Positions 1-8,917 are shown, counted from the stretch's first letter. The stretch is 45,628 bases of DNA from Prevotella sp. (GCA_017618275.1 JAFZUS010000175.1:1-45628), one strand, 5' to 3'. Made by a program: numbers and translations. Notes: generated by a model not told the origin, from the sequence alone.

Positions 1-70
1 GGGTAGAAATAGGGTACAAAAATAGCTAAAATAACTCGGAATAACAAAGAGCAATTAGGAGTTGTTAACA

Positions 71-98
71 CAGAAAAAGCCCTCAAAATGAGAGCTTT
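71..98 (-). terminator. Intrinsic terminator after mnmE
   Basis: On the minus strand AAAGCTCTC, loop ATTTT, GAGGGCTTT forms a 9-bp stem with one mismatch and runs straight into TTTTTC. It lies about 40 bp past the mnmE stop codon and probably closes the serS-to-mnmE operon. Confidence 0.7.
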
Positions 99-140
99 AG
101 TAATAGTTTATCCAAATTGTTCTAAGTTATTGATAATCAA

Positions 141-1541
141 TCACTTGCCCACGCAGAAGTTTTTAAAGATATTTCCTAAAACTTCGTTGGGGGTTATCTG
201 ACCGCCGGTGATTTCTGAGAGAGTGTCAAGTGTGAGACGGAGATCTTCAGCAAGAAGGTCTCCGCTTAATTGTTGGTGCATTCCGTCAATGACACGTTGC
301 AGGTGAGAGTGGGCACGAATCAGGGCATCATAGTGACGGGCATTACTGATGATGACATCGGAGTCGGCTGTCTTGGGTGCAGCATCAAGGAGACGCTGGC
401 GCAGAGTATCGAGGCCAATACCGTATTTGGCGGAAAGTCTTAAAAGGTGAGAAGGTGAGAGGGTGAGAAGGTGAGAGGATGAGAAGGTGAGAGGGTGAGA
501 GGGTGAGAAGGTGAGATTGTCGTTTGACTTGTCAATCTTGTTCTGAATGACTATCAATGATTTATCCTTGCAACGCTCCCGCATTTCTTGAAGTTCGGAT
601 TCTGTGGGTTCTGCATCAATGAGCCAGAGAATGATGCGGGCTTTATCGATGGCTGCATAGGTGCGCGTAATACCGATTTGTTCTATCTGGTCGGTGGTTT
701 GGCGAATGCCTGCTGTATCGATGAAACGGAAGGTGATGCCACTGATGTCGATGGTGTCCTCAATAGTGTCGCGAGTCGTGCCGTGGATGTCAGAGACGAT
801 GGCGCGATCTTCTTTCAGTAGTGCATTGAGTAGCGTGGACTTACCCACATTGGTCTTGCCGACGATGGCCACAGGTATACCTTGTTTGAGGGCCTGTCCT
901 GTCTCGAAACTATCGGCCAAACGGGTGATATGTGTGTCAATTGTTTTGGTAAGTGCGAGGAGTTCGTTACGGTCGGCAAATTCCAGATCTTCGTGGTCGG
1001 AGAAGTCGAGTTCGAGTTCGAGGAGCGAGGTGAGTTTGAGCAGTTGTTCGCGCAGTTGTGCGAGTTTAGTGGATATGCCGCCTCGGAGTTGACTCATGGC
1101 CATCTGGTGGGTCGCCTTATTGTTGGAGGCAATGAGATCAGCAACGGCTTCGGCTTGCGAAAGGTCCATCTTGCCGTTGAGGTAGGCGCGCTGGGTGAAC
1201 TCACCGGGATTGGCCATACGACAGCCGTTCTGAATCAGCAGTTCCAACACCTTATTTAATATGTAGCGAGAGCCATGACAGGAGATTTCCACGCTGTCTT
1301 CGCCTGTATAACTATGTGGAGCCTTGAAGATGGAAACCAGCACCTCGTCAATAGGAACAGGATGATGTGATACAGCATCCAACTCAATGAGATGGGAATA
1401 GTGGACGGTGTTGGCGGCACATTCTGCGCAGCGTACGGAACAAATGGAACTGACCGCGTCAAAGGCTTTGGAACCACTGACGCGGACAATTCCGAGTGCG
1501 CCACCAGGAGCGGTGGCTAATGCGCAGATTGTATCGTTCAT
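141..1541 (-). CDS. mnmE: tRNA uridine-5-carboxymethylaminomethyl modification GTPase MnmE
   Basis: MnmE works with MnmG to modify the wobble uridine (position 34) of certain tRNAs. The 466-residue protein has the N-terminal tetrahydrofolate-binding domain (about 1-118), a helical domain, and an inserted G domain: P-loop GKTNVGKS (228-235), DTAG (275-278), NKID (334-337) and SAK (370-372). The C-terminal CVGK (463-466) carries the conserved catalytic cysteine. The ATG abuts the stop codon of the upstream nucleoside phosphorylase gene with no gap, so the two are co-transcribed. Residues about 343-367, between G4 and G5, are an eight-residue repeat of the type LTLSPSHL encoded by an octanucleotide tandem repeat. 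Family members have only an ordinary loop there. The reading frame is intact, so the gene is probably functional. Confidence 0.96.
   Translation of the reverse strand: MNDTICALATAPGGALGIVRVSGSKAFDAVSSICSVRCAECAANTVHYSHLIELDAVSHHPVPIDEVLVSIFKAPHSYTGEDSVEISCHGSRYILNKVLELLIQNGCRMANPGEFTQRAYLNGKMDLSQAEAVADLIASNNKATHQMAMSQLRGGISTKLAQLREQLLKLTSLLELELDFSDHEDLEFADRNELLALTKTIDTHITRLADSFETGQALKQGIPVAIVGKTNVGKSTLLNALLKEDRAIVSDIHGTTRDTIEDTIDISGITFRFIDTAGIRQTTDQIEQIGITRTYAAIDKARIILWLIDAEPTESELQEMRERCKDKSLIVIQNKIDKSNDNLTFSPSHPLTFSSSHLLTLSPSHLLRLSAKYGIGLDTLRQRLLDAAPKTADSDVIISNARHYDALIRAHSHLQRVIDGMHQQLSGDLLAEDLRLTLDTLSEITGGQITPNEVLGNIFKNFCVGK
445..516 (-). repeat. Octanucleotide tandem repeat inside mnmE
   Basis: On the plus strand about nine copies of GGTGAGAA or GGTGAGAG run head to tail over 72 bp. 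Nine units are 24 codons, which keeps the mnmE frame open. Gain or loss of one or two units would shift it. Confidence 0.9.
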
Positions 1542-2417
1542 TTAGATGCGGTCGAGGACTTTCTGGATGAGGGTGTCGATAGAGTTCTTGTACTCTGTGT
1601 TCATCTCTGTTGTGTATCGGTTGGCAATGACCATGCAACAGGTCATGGCACGATGGCCCAACAGGGATGCCATACCGGCCAGAGCCGACGACTCCATCTC
1701 AAAGTTACAGATTTTCATGCCCTCATATTCGAAATTCTCAATCTTCTGGTTCTGTTGGGGATCGGCAATATCGGCACGGAGGACACGGCCTTGCGGACCA
1801 TAGAATCCTCCACAAGAGATGGTGTAGCCACGCACCATGTCGTCCTGTGCTATCTGGTCTATCAGTCCGGCATCAGCCACAGCCACATAAGGTGCTCCCT
1901 TTATGGGATCCCACGCCATGTGTCGACGGAAGGCTTCTTCGAGTTGCAGGTCACAGACGTTGTTACGACCTGCGTAGTAGTTCAGTAGACCGTCGAAACC
2001 AATGCTCTTAACGCTGGCTACGAAACAGCCCGTCGGAGTAAATGGTTGCAAACCACCACAGGTGCCGATGCGCACCATCGTCAGCGTACGGTGCTCGTTA
2101 CGCTCCTCACGGGTGGCATAGTCGATGTTGGCTAGGGTATCGAGTTCGTTGGCCACGATGTCGATGTTGTCACAGCCGATACCGTGACTCTGCACGGTGA
2201 TTCGCTTGCCCTTGTAGGTGCCTGTGATGGTGTGGAACTCACGGCTGCTGACCTCACATTCCTTCGTGTCGAAATGGTCTGCCACAGTGTCCACACGGGC
2301 AGGATCGCCTACCAGTACTACTTTGTCGGCCAATTGTTCAGGTTTTAGATGCAGATGGAAACAGGAACCATCAGCATTGATGATCAGTTCTGATTCCGGG
2401 AAACGTCTTTTACTCAT
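1542..2417 (-). CDS. udp: Nucleoside phosphorylase, uridine-phosphorylase-like
   Basis: A 291-residue member of the PNP/UDP phosphorylase superfamily, which cleaves nucleosides with phosphate to base and ribose-1-phosphate for salvage. Visible motifs are the N-terminal phosphate-binding GDPARV, the central RIGTCGGLQ, and the nucleoside-binding FEMESSALAGMASLLGH near the C terminus. The last matches the family's signature with its conserved Met and Glu for ribose binding. Length is a little above the usual 250, because of an N-terminal stretch and an internal segment around residues 150-190. It lies between the PD40 gene (7-bp gap) and mnmE (no gap). Uridine is the likeliest substrate, but purine specificity cannot be excluded from sequence alone. 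Confidence 0.85.
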   Translation of the reverse strand: MSKRRFPESELIINADGSCFHLHLKPEQLADKVVLVGDPARVDTVADHFDTKECEVSSREFHTITGTYKGKRITVQSHGIGCDNIDIVANELDTLANIDYATREERNEHRTLTMVRIGTCGGLQPFTPTGCFVASVKSIGFDGLLNYYAGRNNVCDLQLEEAFRRHMAWDPIKGAPYVAVADAGLIDQIAQDDMVRGYTISCGGFYGPQGRVLRADIADPQQNQKIENFEYEGMKICNFEMESSALAGMASLLGHRAMTCCMVIANRYTTEMNTEYKNSIDTLIQKVLDRI

Positions 2418-2424
2418 AAGCTTT

Positions 2425-3591
2425 TTATTTTGAAGGGTTTATAATTATGTTCTCGGCATTGCGTATTTTCTTTTCGAGGGTATTGACCTGAGCGGTCAGG
2501 CGTAATATCTCATCTTCGCCGTCAAGGATTTCCGTGCGTAGCACTCTCTTGTCTTCGGCATTTGCCTTCACATAGTAGGTCCTTGACTTCTCTATGGTGC
2601 TTCGTATTTCCGATAGTTTCTTTTTGGTGTCTGTTAATTGACGGTACAAAGACTGGCTTTCTGGACTACGGAACTGACTAGCGGATGTGTAGGTCACCTG
2701 GTCGTTGATGACGAAGTTGATTTCCGATTTTGTTTGCTGAGCAACATTATTGGGGGTACTTTTCAACCGTTCAAGGGCCTGTTTGCGCTCTTTGCCATCG
2801 CCCCAGGTGTCGGCAATGCAGCGGATTTCCGAGAGAGAACGGAGTTTCTCATCGGAATACATGTCAAGATTATAGGTCTGACGAGCGGTAGGGGGAATGA
2901 AGACATAGACACAGACCTTTCCTGCGGGTTGGCGACGGTCTGTGACAAAGAAACCGATATTATTCTGCTCATCGATGACATACAAATAGTCGTTAGCCTC
3001 GGAGTTGAAGGGCATACCGATATTCTCCGGCTTGAGGAACTGGCCGTCCTCTGAGTCGTACCGGGTGACGAAGATGTCGTAGCCACCGATACTCTCCTGG
3101 CCTTTGGCAGCAAAATAGAAAGTGGTGCCATCGGTCATCATAAATGGATAGTTAGCTTCTGTGATGCCCTCGCTAATTCCTTTGACAAGTGCAGGCTCAC
3201 TCCACTCTTTACCGAGTTTGTCGCTGGTGAAGAGTCGCATCCGTCCGTTGTCGTTTTCATCTGAGAAATAGCACTTGTTTCCCATTTCGTTCACAAAGAC
3301 ATAGCCGTCATGACCCTCGCTGTGGAAGAACTGATCATAGGTGGTGATTTTGCCCGACTCAGGATGTAGTTGGATGTGGGGGAGCAGAAGATTCTTTTCA
3401 ACGACCAGAGAGTCGATGAACATAATCTGTTGGGTGGCCTCACGCATCTCTGTGATACGAGGATCCTCCTGCGGTTCTTCAACGACTACCACGGGGGGCT
3501 GTTTTTTGATGACCTTATTCTTCTTTTGTGCTTGAACGGTAAAGGGTACAAGTAGCGCAAGAATAATTATGATTATATTCCTTATTTTCAT
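2425..3591 (-). CDS. Secreted PD40 beta-propeller protein with C-terminal coiled coil
   Basis: The 388-residue protein starts with a clear signal peptide (IIIIILALLVPFTVQA before QKK), so it is exported to the periplasm or outer membrane. The middle (about 100-230) contains TolB/PD40-like propeller blades, recognisable from repeats such as FSDENDNGRMRLFTSDK and FYFAAKGQESIGGYDIFVT. The C-terminal part (about 310-385) is charged and predicted to form a coiled coil. Similar propellers precede OmpA domains in Bacteroidota envelope proteins, but no OmpA domain is present here. The specific role is unknown, and nothing in the neighbouring tRNA-modification and salvage genes suggests one. Confidence 0.75.
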   Translation of the reverse strand: MKIRNIIIIILALLVPFTVQAQKKNKVIKKQPPVVVVEEPQEDPRITEMREATQQIMFIDSLVVEKNLLLPHIQLHPESGKITTYDQFFHSEGHDGYVFVNEMGNKCYFSDENDNGRMRLFTSDKLGKEWSEPALVKGISEGITEANYPFMMTDGTTFYFAAKGQESIGGYDIFVTRYDSEDGQFLKPENIGMPFNSEANDYLYVIDEQNNIGFFVTDRRQPAGKVCVYVFIPPTARQTYNLDMYSDEKLRSLSEIRCIADTWGDGKERKQALERLKSTPNNVAQQTKSEINFVINDQVTYTSASQFRSPESQSLYRQLTDTKKKLSEIRSTIEKSRTYYVKANAEDKRVLRTEILDGEDEILRLTAQVNTLEKKIRNAENIIINPSK

Positions 3592-3603
3592 CGAATTACA
3601 AGT

Positions 3604-4413
3604 TTATTCTTCAATCAGTTTGTTGGCTGCATTTAAGGCTCTCCAAATGCTGAATCGAGCCTCAGGGTTCATCAGTTCCATCTCATCATAAAGATGTTTG
3701 ATGTCCGTGCGATGAGAGTCGCTTTCGTATGGACAACGTTTCTGTTGCTTTTTATAGCCTTGGCTTTCAGCGTAGGCCTTGATGTCCTGTTCCTCTATCA
3801 TACAGAGCGGACGGATGATTGTCAGGGGCATCTTGCGCATCTTCAGTCTGGCTGGCATCGAGTCAAACCGTCCTTGAAAGGCAAGGTTCATCAGTGCCGT
3901 GTGCAGTATGTCGTCCTGATGGTGTCCAAGGGCAATCTTGTTGCAACCCAATTCTTGTGCAAGGTTGAACATCTCTTTACGTCGCATCCAGGAGCAGAGG
4001 AAGCAGGGCTGCTTTTGACGGCGGATATCTCTCGAGGTCTTGACGGTCTCTGTGCCTATTTCAAATCGCGTCGTCTTCACGTGAAGGGGAACGCCCAGCG
4101 CATCACAGAATGCATGCAAGTAACTGGTGTCCGTCTCGTAATGAATATTCTCCATCCGTACGTGCAGAGCCTCTACGCTGAATCTTGGGTGCTCTATTTT
4201 GGCACGCTTTGCCAGAAGTTCCAACAGCAGGAGTGAGTCCTTACCACCAGATAGTCCTACGAGAATACGATCATCATCTTCTATCAGATGATAAGTAGCC
4301 GTCGCCCTGACGAACCGTTCTTTCAAGCGCTTCTCCAGGCGATGGCTCTCTATCTCCTGACTACGCTTCTCCACGTAAGTGCTTATCCATGTTGAGGGCT
4401 GCACGACGACCAT
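3604..4413 (-). CDS. ttcA: TtcA-family tRNA 2-thiocytidine biosynthesis protein
   Basis: An ATP pyrophosphatase of the TtcA/TtuA type, which adenylates and thiolates a tRNA base (C32 in TtcA). The 269-residue protein has the PP-loop SGGKDS (55-60), the CxxC pair C137 and C140, and a further cysteine at C227. These are the family's iron-sulfur ligands. GHHQDD (163-168) is also conserved. The start is uncertain. The ATG at 4413 overlaps the upstream flavoprotein gene by 53 bp and adds a non-homologous N terminus. A GTG at 4374 would begin nearer the conserved part. It is the third gene of the serS operon and one of several tRNA-related genes in the window (mnmE, miaA, tilS). Confidence 0.85.
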   Translation of the reverse strand: MVVVQPSTWISTYVEKRSQEIESHRLEKRLKERFVRATATYHLIEDDDRILVGLSGGKDSLLLLELLAKRAKIEHPRFSVEALHVRMENIHYETDTSYLHAFCDALGVPLHVKTTRFEIGTETVKTSRDIRRQKQPCFLCSWMRRKEMFNLAQELGCNKIALGHHQDDILHTALMNLAFQGRFDSMPARLKMRKMPLTIIRPLCMIEEQDIKAYAESQGYKKQQKRCPYESDSHRTDIKHLYDEMELMNPEARFSIWRALNAANKLIEE

Positions 4414-6727
4414 CGCCCATAGCGAGAATTACCGTTGCACCACCACGTACGATGTCACCACCAGCGAAGATCTCGGCGCGAGAAGACTGCATATCGTCGT
4501 TGACAGCAATGGTGTTCTTGCGACCCAGTTCAAGGCCTTGGATAGATTTCGGTACCAGTGGGTTGGGCGATACACCGACGGCCACAATGACCTGATCGAC
4601 GTCGAGCGTCACGGTCTTACCCTCTACGGGTACAGGACTGCGGCGACCGGAAGCATCAGGCTCCCCCAACTCCATCACTTGGAGCACGGCCTGCTTCACA
4701 GCACCAGTCTCGTCGGCGATATACTCGATAGGATTGTGCAGCGTCAGGAAGTTGATTCCTTCTTCCTTGGCGTGCTTCACCTCCTCGAGACGGGCAGGCA
4801 TCTCGACCTCAGAACGACGGTAAACCAGTGTAACCTCAGCGCCCAGACGCTTAGCCGTACGACAAGAGTCCATAGCGGTGTTACCACCACCCACCACGAG
4901 CACGCTCTTGGCAGGATTCAGCGGGGTATCGGTCTTCGGGTTAGCAGCATCCATCAGGTTCACGCGAGTCAGATATTCGTTCGAAGACATGATATTGATG
5001 CTGTTCTCGCCAGGGATATTCATGAAGTTAGGCAGACCAGCGCCAGAGCCTACGAAGATACCCTTAAAGCCCTGTGCCTCAAGTTGTTCTATGCTGATGG
5101 TCTTACCCACAATCACGTCGGTCTGGAAATGAACGCCCATCTTGGCGAGGTTCTCAATCTCTACATCAACAATCTTGTTGGGCAGACGGAACTCGGGAAT
5201 ACCATACTTCAGCACACCACCGATTTCGTGCAGGGCCTCGAAGACATACACGTCGTAGCCCTTCTTCACCATATCGCCCGCGAACGACAGTCCGGCAGGA
5301 CCAGAACCCACAACAGCAATCTTGATGCCATTGGCAGGTGCAATCTCAGGCAGAGAGATGTTACCGCTCTCGCGTTCGAAGTCTGCAGCGAAACGCTCCA
5401 GATAGCCGATAGCTACAGCGGGCTCGTTCATCTTCAGGTGAATACACTTGCTCTCACACTGCTTCTCCTGCGGACAGACACGACCGCAGACAGCGGGCAG
5501 GGCAGAGGTGTTCTTCAGTACCTTCGCAGCAGCCAGGAACTGACCACGCTCGATGTTCTTGATGAACGACGGGATATTGATGTTGACAGGACAGCCCTCG
5601 ACGCATGAAGGTTTCGCACAGTCGAGACAGCGTTTGGCTTCGGTCATAGCCATCTCTTTGGTGAGACCGATATTCACCTCTTCCAGACGGGTTGTAGCAC
5701 GATAGACAGGATCGAGTTCTGGCATTACCACACGTTCAATCTGTGTGCGCTCCTTGGGTTTCATCGAGGCGCGGAGTTCCTTACGCCACTCTGCATCGCG
5801 ATCGGTCAGTACCTCGATGGTATCGTTCGTGGGATTGCTGTCCATCACGATATCTGTGGTCTTTCCGGATTGTACGGCATCTCCGGATTCTCCAGAAACG
5901 CTATCCAGATGCTCCTCGTAGTGAGCCAACTCTTCCTGCTCCTCACGCTTGAAGGTTCCCATGCGCTTGAACATTTCGTCCCAGTCAACCAGTGCACCGT
6001 CAAATTCAGGACCATCGATACAGACGAATTTCGTCTTGCCACCAATTGTCAGTCGGCAAGCACCACACATACCCGTACCGTCCACCATGATGGTGTTCAA
6101 CGATACTTCGCAGGGGATATTATGCTTCTGGGCAGTGAGGTTCGAGAACTTCATCATAATGGGAGGACCAATGGCAAAGACCTTATCAACGTGCTCCTGC
6201 TCGAAGAATTTCTCCATACCGACAGTCACCACGCCCTTTTCACCATATGAGCCGTCGTCAGTCATGATGATCACCTCGTCAGAACTCTCGCGGACCTTAT
6301 CCTCCAGGATGATCAGATCCTTTGAACGACCAGCCATCACGGAGAGAACCCTGTTGCCAGCAGCCTTCAGCGCCTGGATGATGGGCAGCATAGGAGCCAC
6401 ACCAAGTCCACCACCGGCACAGACCACCGTACCGTATTTCTCAATCTTCGTGGGATTACCCAACGGGCCCACCACGTCAGTCACATAGTCGCCTTCGTTG
6501 AGGGCGCAAAGTTTCTTTGAAGAGAGACCCACCATCTGGACAACCAGTGTGATAGTGCCTTTTTCGATGTCTGCGGCAGCAATGGTCAGTGGCATACGCT
6601 CACCTTTCTTACCTACACGTACGATGACGAAGTTACCAGCCTTGCGGCTCTTCGCAATCAGCGGCGCCTCAATCTCGAACAGGAAAACCTTCTCAGAGAA
6701 CTGCTCTTTTCTTACAATCTTATTCAT
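4361..6727 (-). CDS. Fused NfnAB-type flavoprotein (DHOD B NAD-binding subunit / NADPH-dependent glutamate synthase small-subunit fusion)
   Basis: The 788-residue protein joins two subunits that are separate in many bacteria. Residues 1-255 are a ferredoxin-NADP reductase/PyrK-like half with the FAD/NAD segment CAGGGLGVAP (103-112). Its [2Fe-2S] site has C221, C224 and C236, with D216 where PyrK has a fourth cysteine, which is the NfnA pattern. A linker (about 262-345) leads to a GltD/NfnB half. That half has cysteine clusters C367/C370/C375/C379 and C414/C418/C424/C428, a GSGPAG FAD site (474-479) and a VVGGGNTAMD NADPH site. The likely role is redox coupling between NAD(H), NADP(H) and ferredoxin. 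It is often annotated as glutamate synthase, but no large GltB subunit is nearby. It lies 16 bp after serS. Confidence 0.85.
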   Translation of the reverse strand: MNKIVRKEQFSEKVFLFEIEAPLIAKSRKAGNFVIVRVGKKGERMPLTIAAADIEKGTITLVVQMVGLSSKKLCALNEGDYVTDVVGPLGNPTKIEKYGTVVCAGGGLGVAPMLPIIQALKAAGNRVLSVMAGRSKDLIILEDKVRESSDEVIIMTDDGSYGEKGVVTVGMEKFFEQEHVDKVFAIGPPIMMKFSNLTAQKHNIPCEVSLNTIMVDGTGMCGACRLTIGGKTKFVCIDGPEFDGALVDWDEMFKRMGTFKREEQEELAHYEEHLDSVSGESGDAVQSGKTTDIVMDSNPTNDTIEVLTDRDAEWRKELRASMKPKERTQIERVVMPELDPVYRATTRLEEVNIGLTKEMAMTEAKRCLDCAKPSCVEGCPVNINIPSFIKNIERGQFLAAAKVLKNTSALPAVCGRVCPQEKQCESKCIHLKMNEPAVAIGYLERFAADFERESGNISLPEIAPANGIKIAVVGSGPAGLSFAGDMVKKGYDVYVFEALHEIGGVLKYGIPEFRLPNKIVDVEIENLAKMGVHFQTDVIVGKTISIEQLEAQGFKGIFVGSGAGLPNFMNIPGENSINIMSSNEYLTRVNLMDAANPKTDTPLNPAKSVLVVGGGNTAMDSCRTAKRLGAEVTLVYRRSEVEMPARLEEVKHAKEEGINFLTLHNPIEYIADETGAVKQAVLQVMELGEPDASGRRSPVPVEGKTVTLDVDQVIVAVGVSPNPLVPKSIQGLELGRKNTIAVNDDMQSSRAEIFAGGDIVRGGATVILAMGDGRRAALNMDKHLRGEA

Positions 6728-6743
6728 ATCTGTCTATTGTTGA

Positions 6744-8063
6744 TTAATCGATGATGTCACAGCCCATGTAAGGAACCAATGCTGCGGGTATCTTTATGCC
6801 ATTCTCCGTCTGGTTGTTCTCCAGCAGGGCGGCCACGATACGAGGCAGGGCGAGAGCCGAACCATTCAAGGTGTGACAGAGTTCAGGCTTTTTGCTGCCC
6901 TCAGGACGATAGCGGCACTTCAGACGGTTGGCCTGATAGGTGTCAAAGTTAGATACTGACGATACCTCAAGCCAACGACCCTGAGCCTCGGAATAAACCT
7001 CGAAATCATAGCAGATGGCAGAGGTAAAACTTTGGTCGCCACCGCAAAGCAACAGGATACGATACGGCAGTTCGAGTTTCTTCAGCAGACCCTCAACGTG
7101 TGCCAGCATCTCCTTGTGGCTCTCCTTCGAGTGCTCAGGCTTGTCGATGCGCACTATCTCAATCTTCGAGAACTCATGCAGACGGTTCAAGCCGCGCACA
7201 TCCTTACCGTATGAGCCTGCCTCACGACGGAAACACTCCGTATAGGCGCAGTTCTTGATGGGCAGGTCCTTCTCGTCAAGGATTACGTCACGATAGAGAT
7301 TTGTGACAGGAACCTCAGCCGTCGGAATCAGATAGAAGTCGTCCACCTCGCAGTGGTACATCTGCCCTTCCTTATCGGGCAATTGTCCCGTTCCGTAGCC
7401 GGAGGCTGCATTCACCACCGTTGGTGGCATGATCTCTGTGTAACCTGCCTTGTTGGCTTCAGCGAGGAAGAAATTGATGAGTGCACGCTGCAACTGGGCG
7501 CCCTTACCGATATAAACAGGGAATCCGGCACCAGTGATCTTTACACCGAGGTCGAAGTCTATGAGGTTGTATTTCTTGGCGAGTTCCCAGTGGGGCAGGG
7601 GATTGGCGATACCCAGCGAAGGATTCACATTCCAATTGCCGACGGTATCCTCAGCGGTACACTCCTTCAGGTTTGACTTTACCACATGGTTATCCTCAGC
7701 CACTTTGCCTTCAGGAACCTCATCGTAGGGGATATTCGGAATTTGGCAGAGTAGGGTGGTCATCTCTTCTTGAGCCTGTGCCATCGTCTCGTCGAGTTGC
7801 TTCGACTTTTCCTTGAGTTCTGCCACCTGCTGCTTCACCTGCTCAGCCTGGTCTTTCTGGCCTTCTTTCATAAGTTTGCCAATCTGACCAGAAAGTTGTT
7901 TCTGTTCATTCAGACATTTGTCCAGTTCTTGTTGGGCCTCACGACGCTTCTTGTCAACGGCCAGTACCTGGTCAATGGCTTCTTTGGCATTCGGGAAATG
8001 CTTCTTCTCCAAGCCTTTGACCACACGTTCAGTTTGCTCACTGATGAGTTTGAGTGTTAACAT
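6744..8063 (-). CDS. serS: Serine--tRNA ligase
   Basis: Class II synthetase charging tRNA-Ser (and tRNA-Sec where present). The 439 residues are about normal length. The N-terminal helical arm (about 1-110), rich in Lys, Glu and Gln, is the long coiled coil that grips the tRNA-Ser variable arm. Motif 2 appears as FRREAGSYGKDVRGLNR and motif 3 near the C terminus as GSALALPRIVAALLE. The segment TAEVPVTNLYRD is the serine/ATP site. It is the first gene after the promoter at 8105-8135, with an inferred leader of about 38 nt, and heads a six-gene operon. Confidence 0.97.
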   Translation of the reverse strand: MLTLKLISEQTERVVKGLEKKHFPNAKEAIDQVLAVDKKRREAQQELDKCLNEQKQLSGQIGKLMKEGQKDQAEQVKQQVAELKEKSKQLDETMAQAQEEMTTLLCQIPNIPYDEVPEGKVAEDNHVVKSNLKECTAEDTVGNWNVNPSLGIANPLPHWELAKKYNLIDFDLGVKITGAGFPVYIGKGAQLQRALINFFLAEANKAGYTEIMPPTVVNAASGYGTGQLPDKEGQMYHCEVDDFYLIPTAEVPVTNLYRDVILDEKDLPIKNCAYTECFRREAGSYGKDVRGLNRLHEFSKIEIVRIDKPEHSKESHKEMLAHVEGLLKKLELPYRILLLCGGDQSFTSAICYDFEVYSEAQGRWLEVSSVSNFDTYQANRLKCRYRPEGSKKPELCHTLNGSALALPRIVAALLENNQTENGIKIPAALVPYMGCDIID

Positions 8064-8104
8064 ATTAAATACGTATTAATTTGTATGAATTCAATTCTAG
8101 TTTG

Positions 8105-8135
8105 CAAAATTAATTATTTTTGCTGATACTGCAAA
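8105..8135 (-). promoter_or_regulatory. Bacteroidota-type promoter of the serS operon
   Basis: Minus-strand TTTG (complement of 8132-8135), 19-bp spacer, then TAATTTTG (complement of 8105-8112). This matches the primary sigma consensus TTTG / TAnnTTTG exactly. The start point would fall near 8101. Confidence 0.85.
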
Positions 8136-8151
8136 ATAAAAACACATAAAA

Positions 8152-8190
8152 AAGCAGAAATCCCGCTCTCCATAGGAGAGTGGGACTCTG
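8152..8190 (-). terminator. Intrinsic terminator of rplU-rpmA
   Basis: Minus-strand CCCACTCTCC, loop TAT, GGAGAGCGGG makes a 10-bp stem with one G-T pair, followed by ATTTCTGCTTTTTT. It lies 40 bp after the rpmA stop and just upstream of the serS promoter, separating the two operons. Confidence 0.85.
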
Positions 8191-8229
8191 TTGTTTGTTT
8201 GGAATAAGTTTTTTCTTGTTTGAAAATAA

Positions 8230-8493
8230 TTAGGCCTCAGCGTTAGGAATCACTGAAACAACGCTCTTGTTGCGTGCGCCTTTGTGGAAGTTAACTGTTC
8301 CATCAACGAGCGCATAAAGCGTGTCATCCTTACCGATGGCTACGTTGTTACCAGGATTGTGCTTTGTACCACGCTGGCGAACGATAATGTTACCAGCCAC
8401 ACACTGCTGACCGCCGAAGATCTTAATACCCAGTCGCTGAGCAGCACTCTCGCGACCGTTCTTAGAACTACCTACACCTTTTTTATGAGCCAT
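8230..8493 (-). CDS. rpmA: 50S ribosomal protein L27
   Basis: L27 lies at the peptidyl-transferase centre of the large ribosomal subunit. The 87 residues begin [16 protein letters not shown], the conserved N terminus that reaches toward the P-site tRNA. There is no cleaved N-terminal extension of the Firmicutes type. The [22 protein letters not shown] segment, interrupted by nothing, is diagnostic. It follows rplU by 18 bp in the conserved order. Confidence 0.98.
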   Translation of the reverse strand: MAHKKGVGSSKNGRESAAQRLGIKIFGGQQCVAGNIIVRQRGTKHNPGNNVAIGKDDTLYALVDGTVNFHKGARNKSVVSVIPNAEA

Positions 8494-8511
8494 TTCTAAG
8501 TCCTCCTAACT

Positions 8512-8829
8512 TTAAGCGATTACTGATTTAACTTCAACCTGTGTGAACTGCTCACGATGACCGTTGCGCTTACGAGAGTCCTTGCGGCGCTTCATCTTGA
8601 AGACAATTACCTTGTCGCCCTTCACAAGCGGGTTCACAACTTCACATACTACTTTTGCTCCCTCTACGGTCGGAGCACCTACCGTCACTGCACCGTCAGC
8701 ATCTACGAGCAGTACCTTGTCAAATTCAACAGTCTTGCCTTCTTCGGCATCTTTGATGAGGTGAACGAAGAGTTTCTGACCCTGTTCTACCTTAAACTGC
8801 TGACCCTGAATGTCTACAATTGCATACAT
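8512..8829 (-). CDS. rplU: 50S ribosomal protein L21
   Basis: L21 binds 23S rRNA in the large subunit. The 105-residue protein has the family start [18 protein letters not shown] and the conserved C-terminal [20 protein letters not shown]-binding stretch. It is the first gene of rplU-rpmA. Its 5' leader is about 85 nt and contains two inverted repeats, which might allow feedback control of the kind seen in ribosomal protein operons. That control is inferred only. Confidence 0.97.
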   Translation of the reverse strand: MYAIVDIQGQQFKVEQGQKLFVHLIKDAEEGKTVEFDKVLLVDADGAVTVGAPTVEGAKVVCEVVNPLVKGDKVIVFKMKRRKDSRKRNGHREQFTQVEVKSVIA

Positions 8830-8856
8830 TATTTATATTGTATTAAAGGGTTTTTT

Positions 8857-8882
8857 CCGCGAGGCGGTGTACGTCCGTACAC
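8857..8882 (-). promoter_or_regulatory. Inverted repeats in the rplU leader
   Basis: GTGTACG, TC, CGTACAC (8867-8882) is a perfect 7-bp inverted repeat. CCGC, GAG, GCGG (8857-8867) directly adjoins it. Both would lie in the transcribed leader, 30-50 nt before the rplU start. A ribosomal-protein binding structure is possible but unproven. Confidence 0.4.
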
Positions 8883-8917
8883 ACTTCACTCTGCCCCCAC
8901 GGACTCTAATCGGGGTG

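Noticed and set aside
4379-5608. Plus-strand ORF of 409 codons opposite the NfnAB-like gene
   Set aside because: His/Arg-rich shadow ORF caused by codon use on the other strand.
4361-6727. Simple glutamate synthase small subunit
   Set aside because: The N-terminal half is a PyrK/NfnA-like reductase with a [2Fe-2S] site, and no large subunit gene is nearby.
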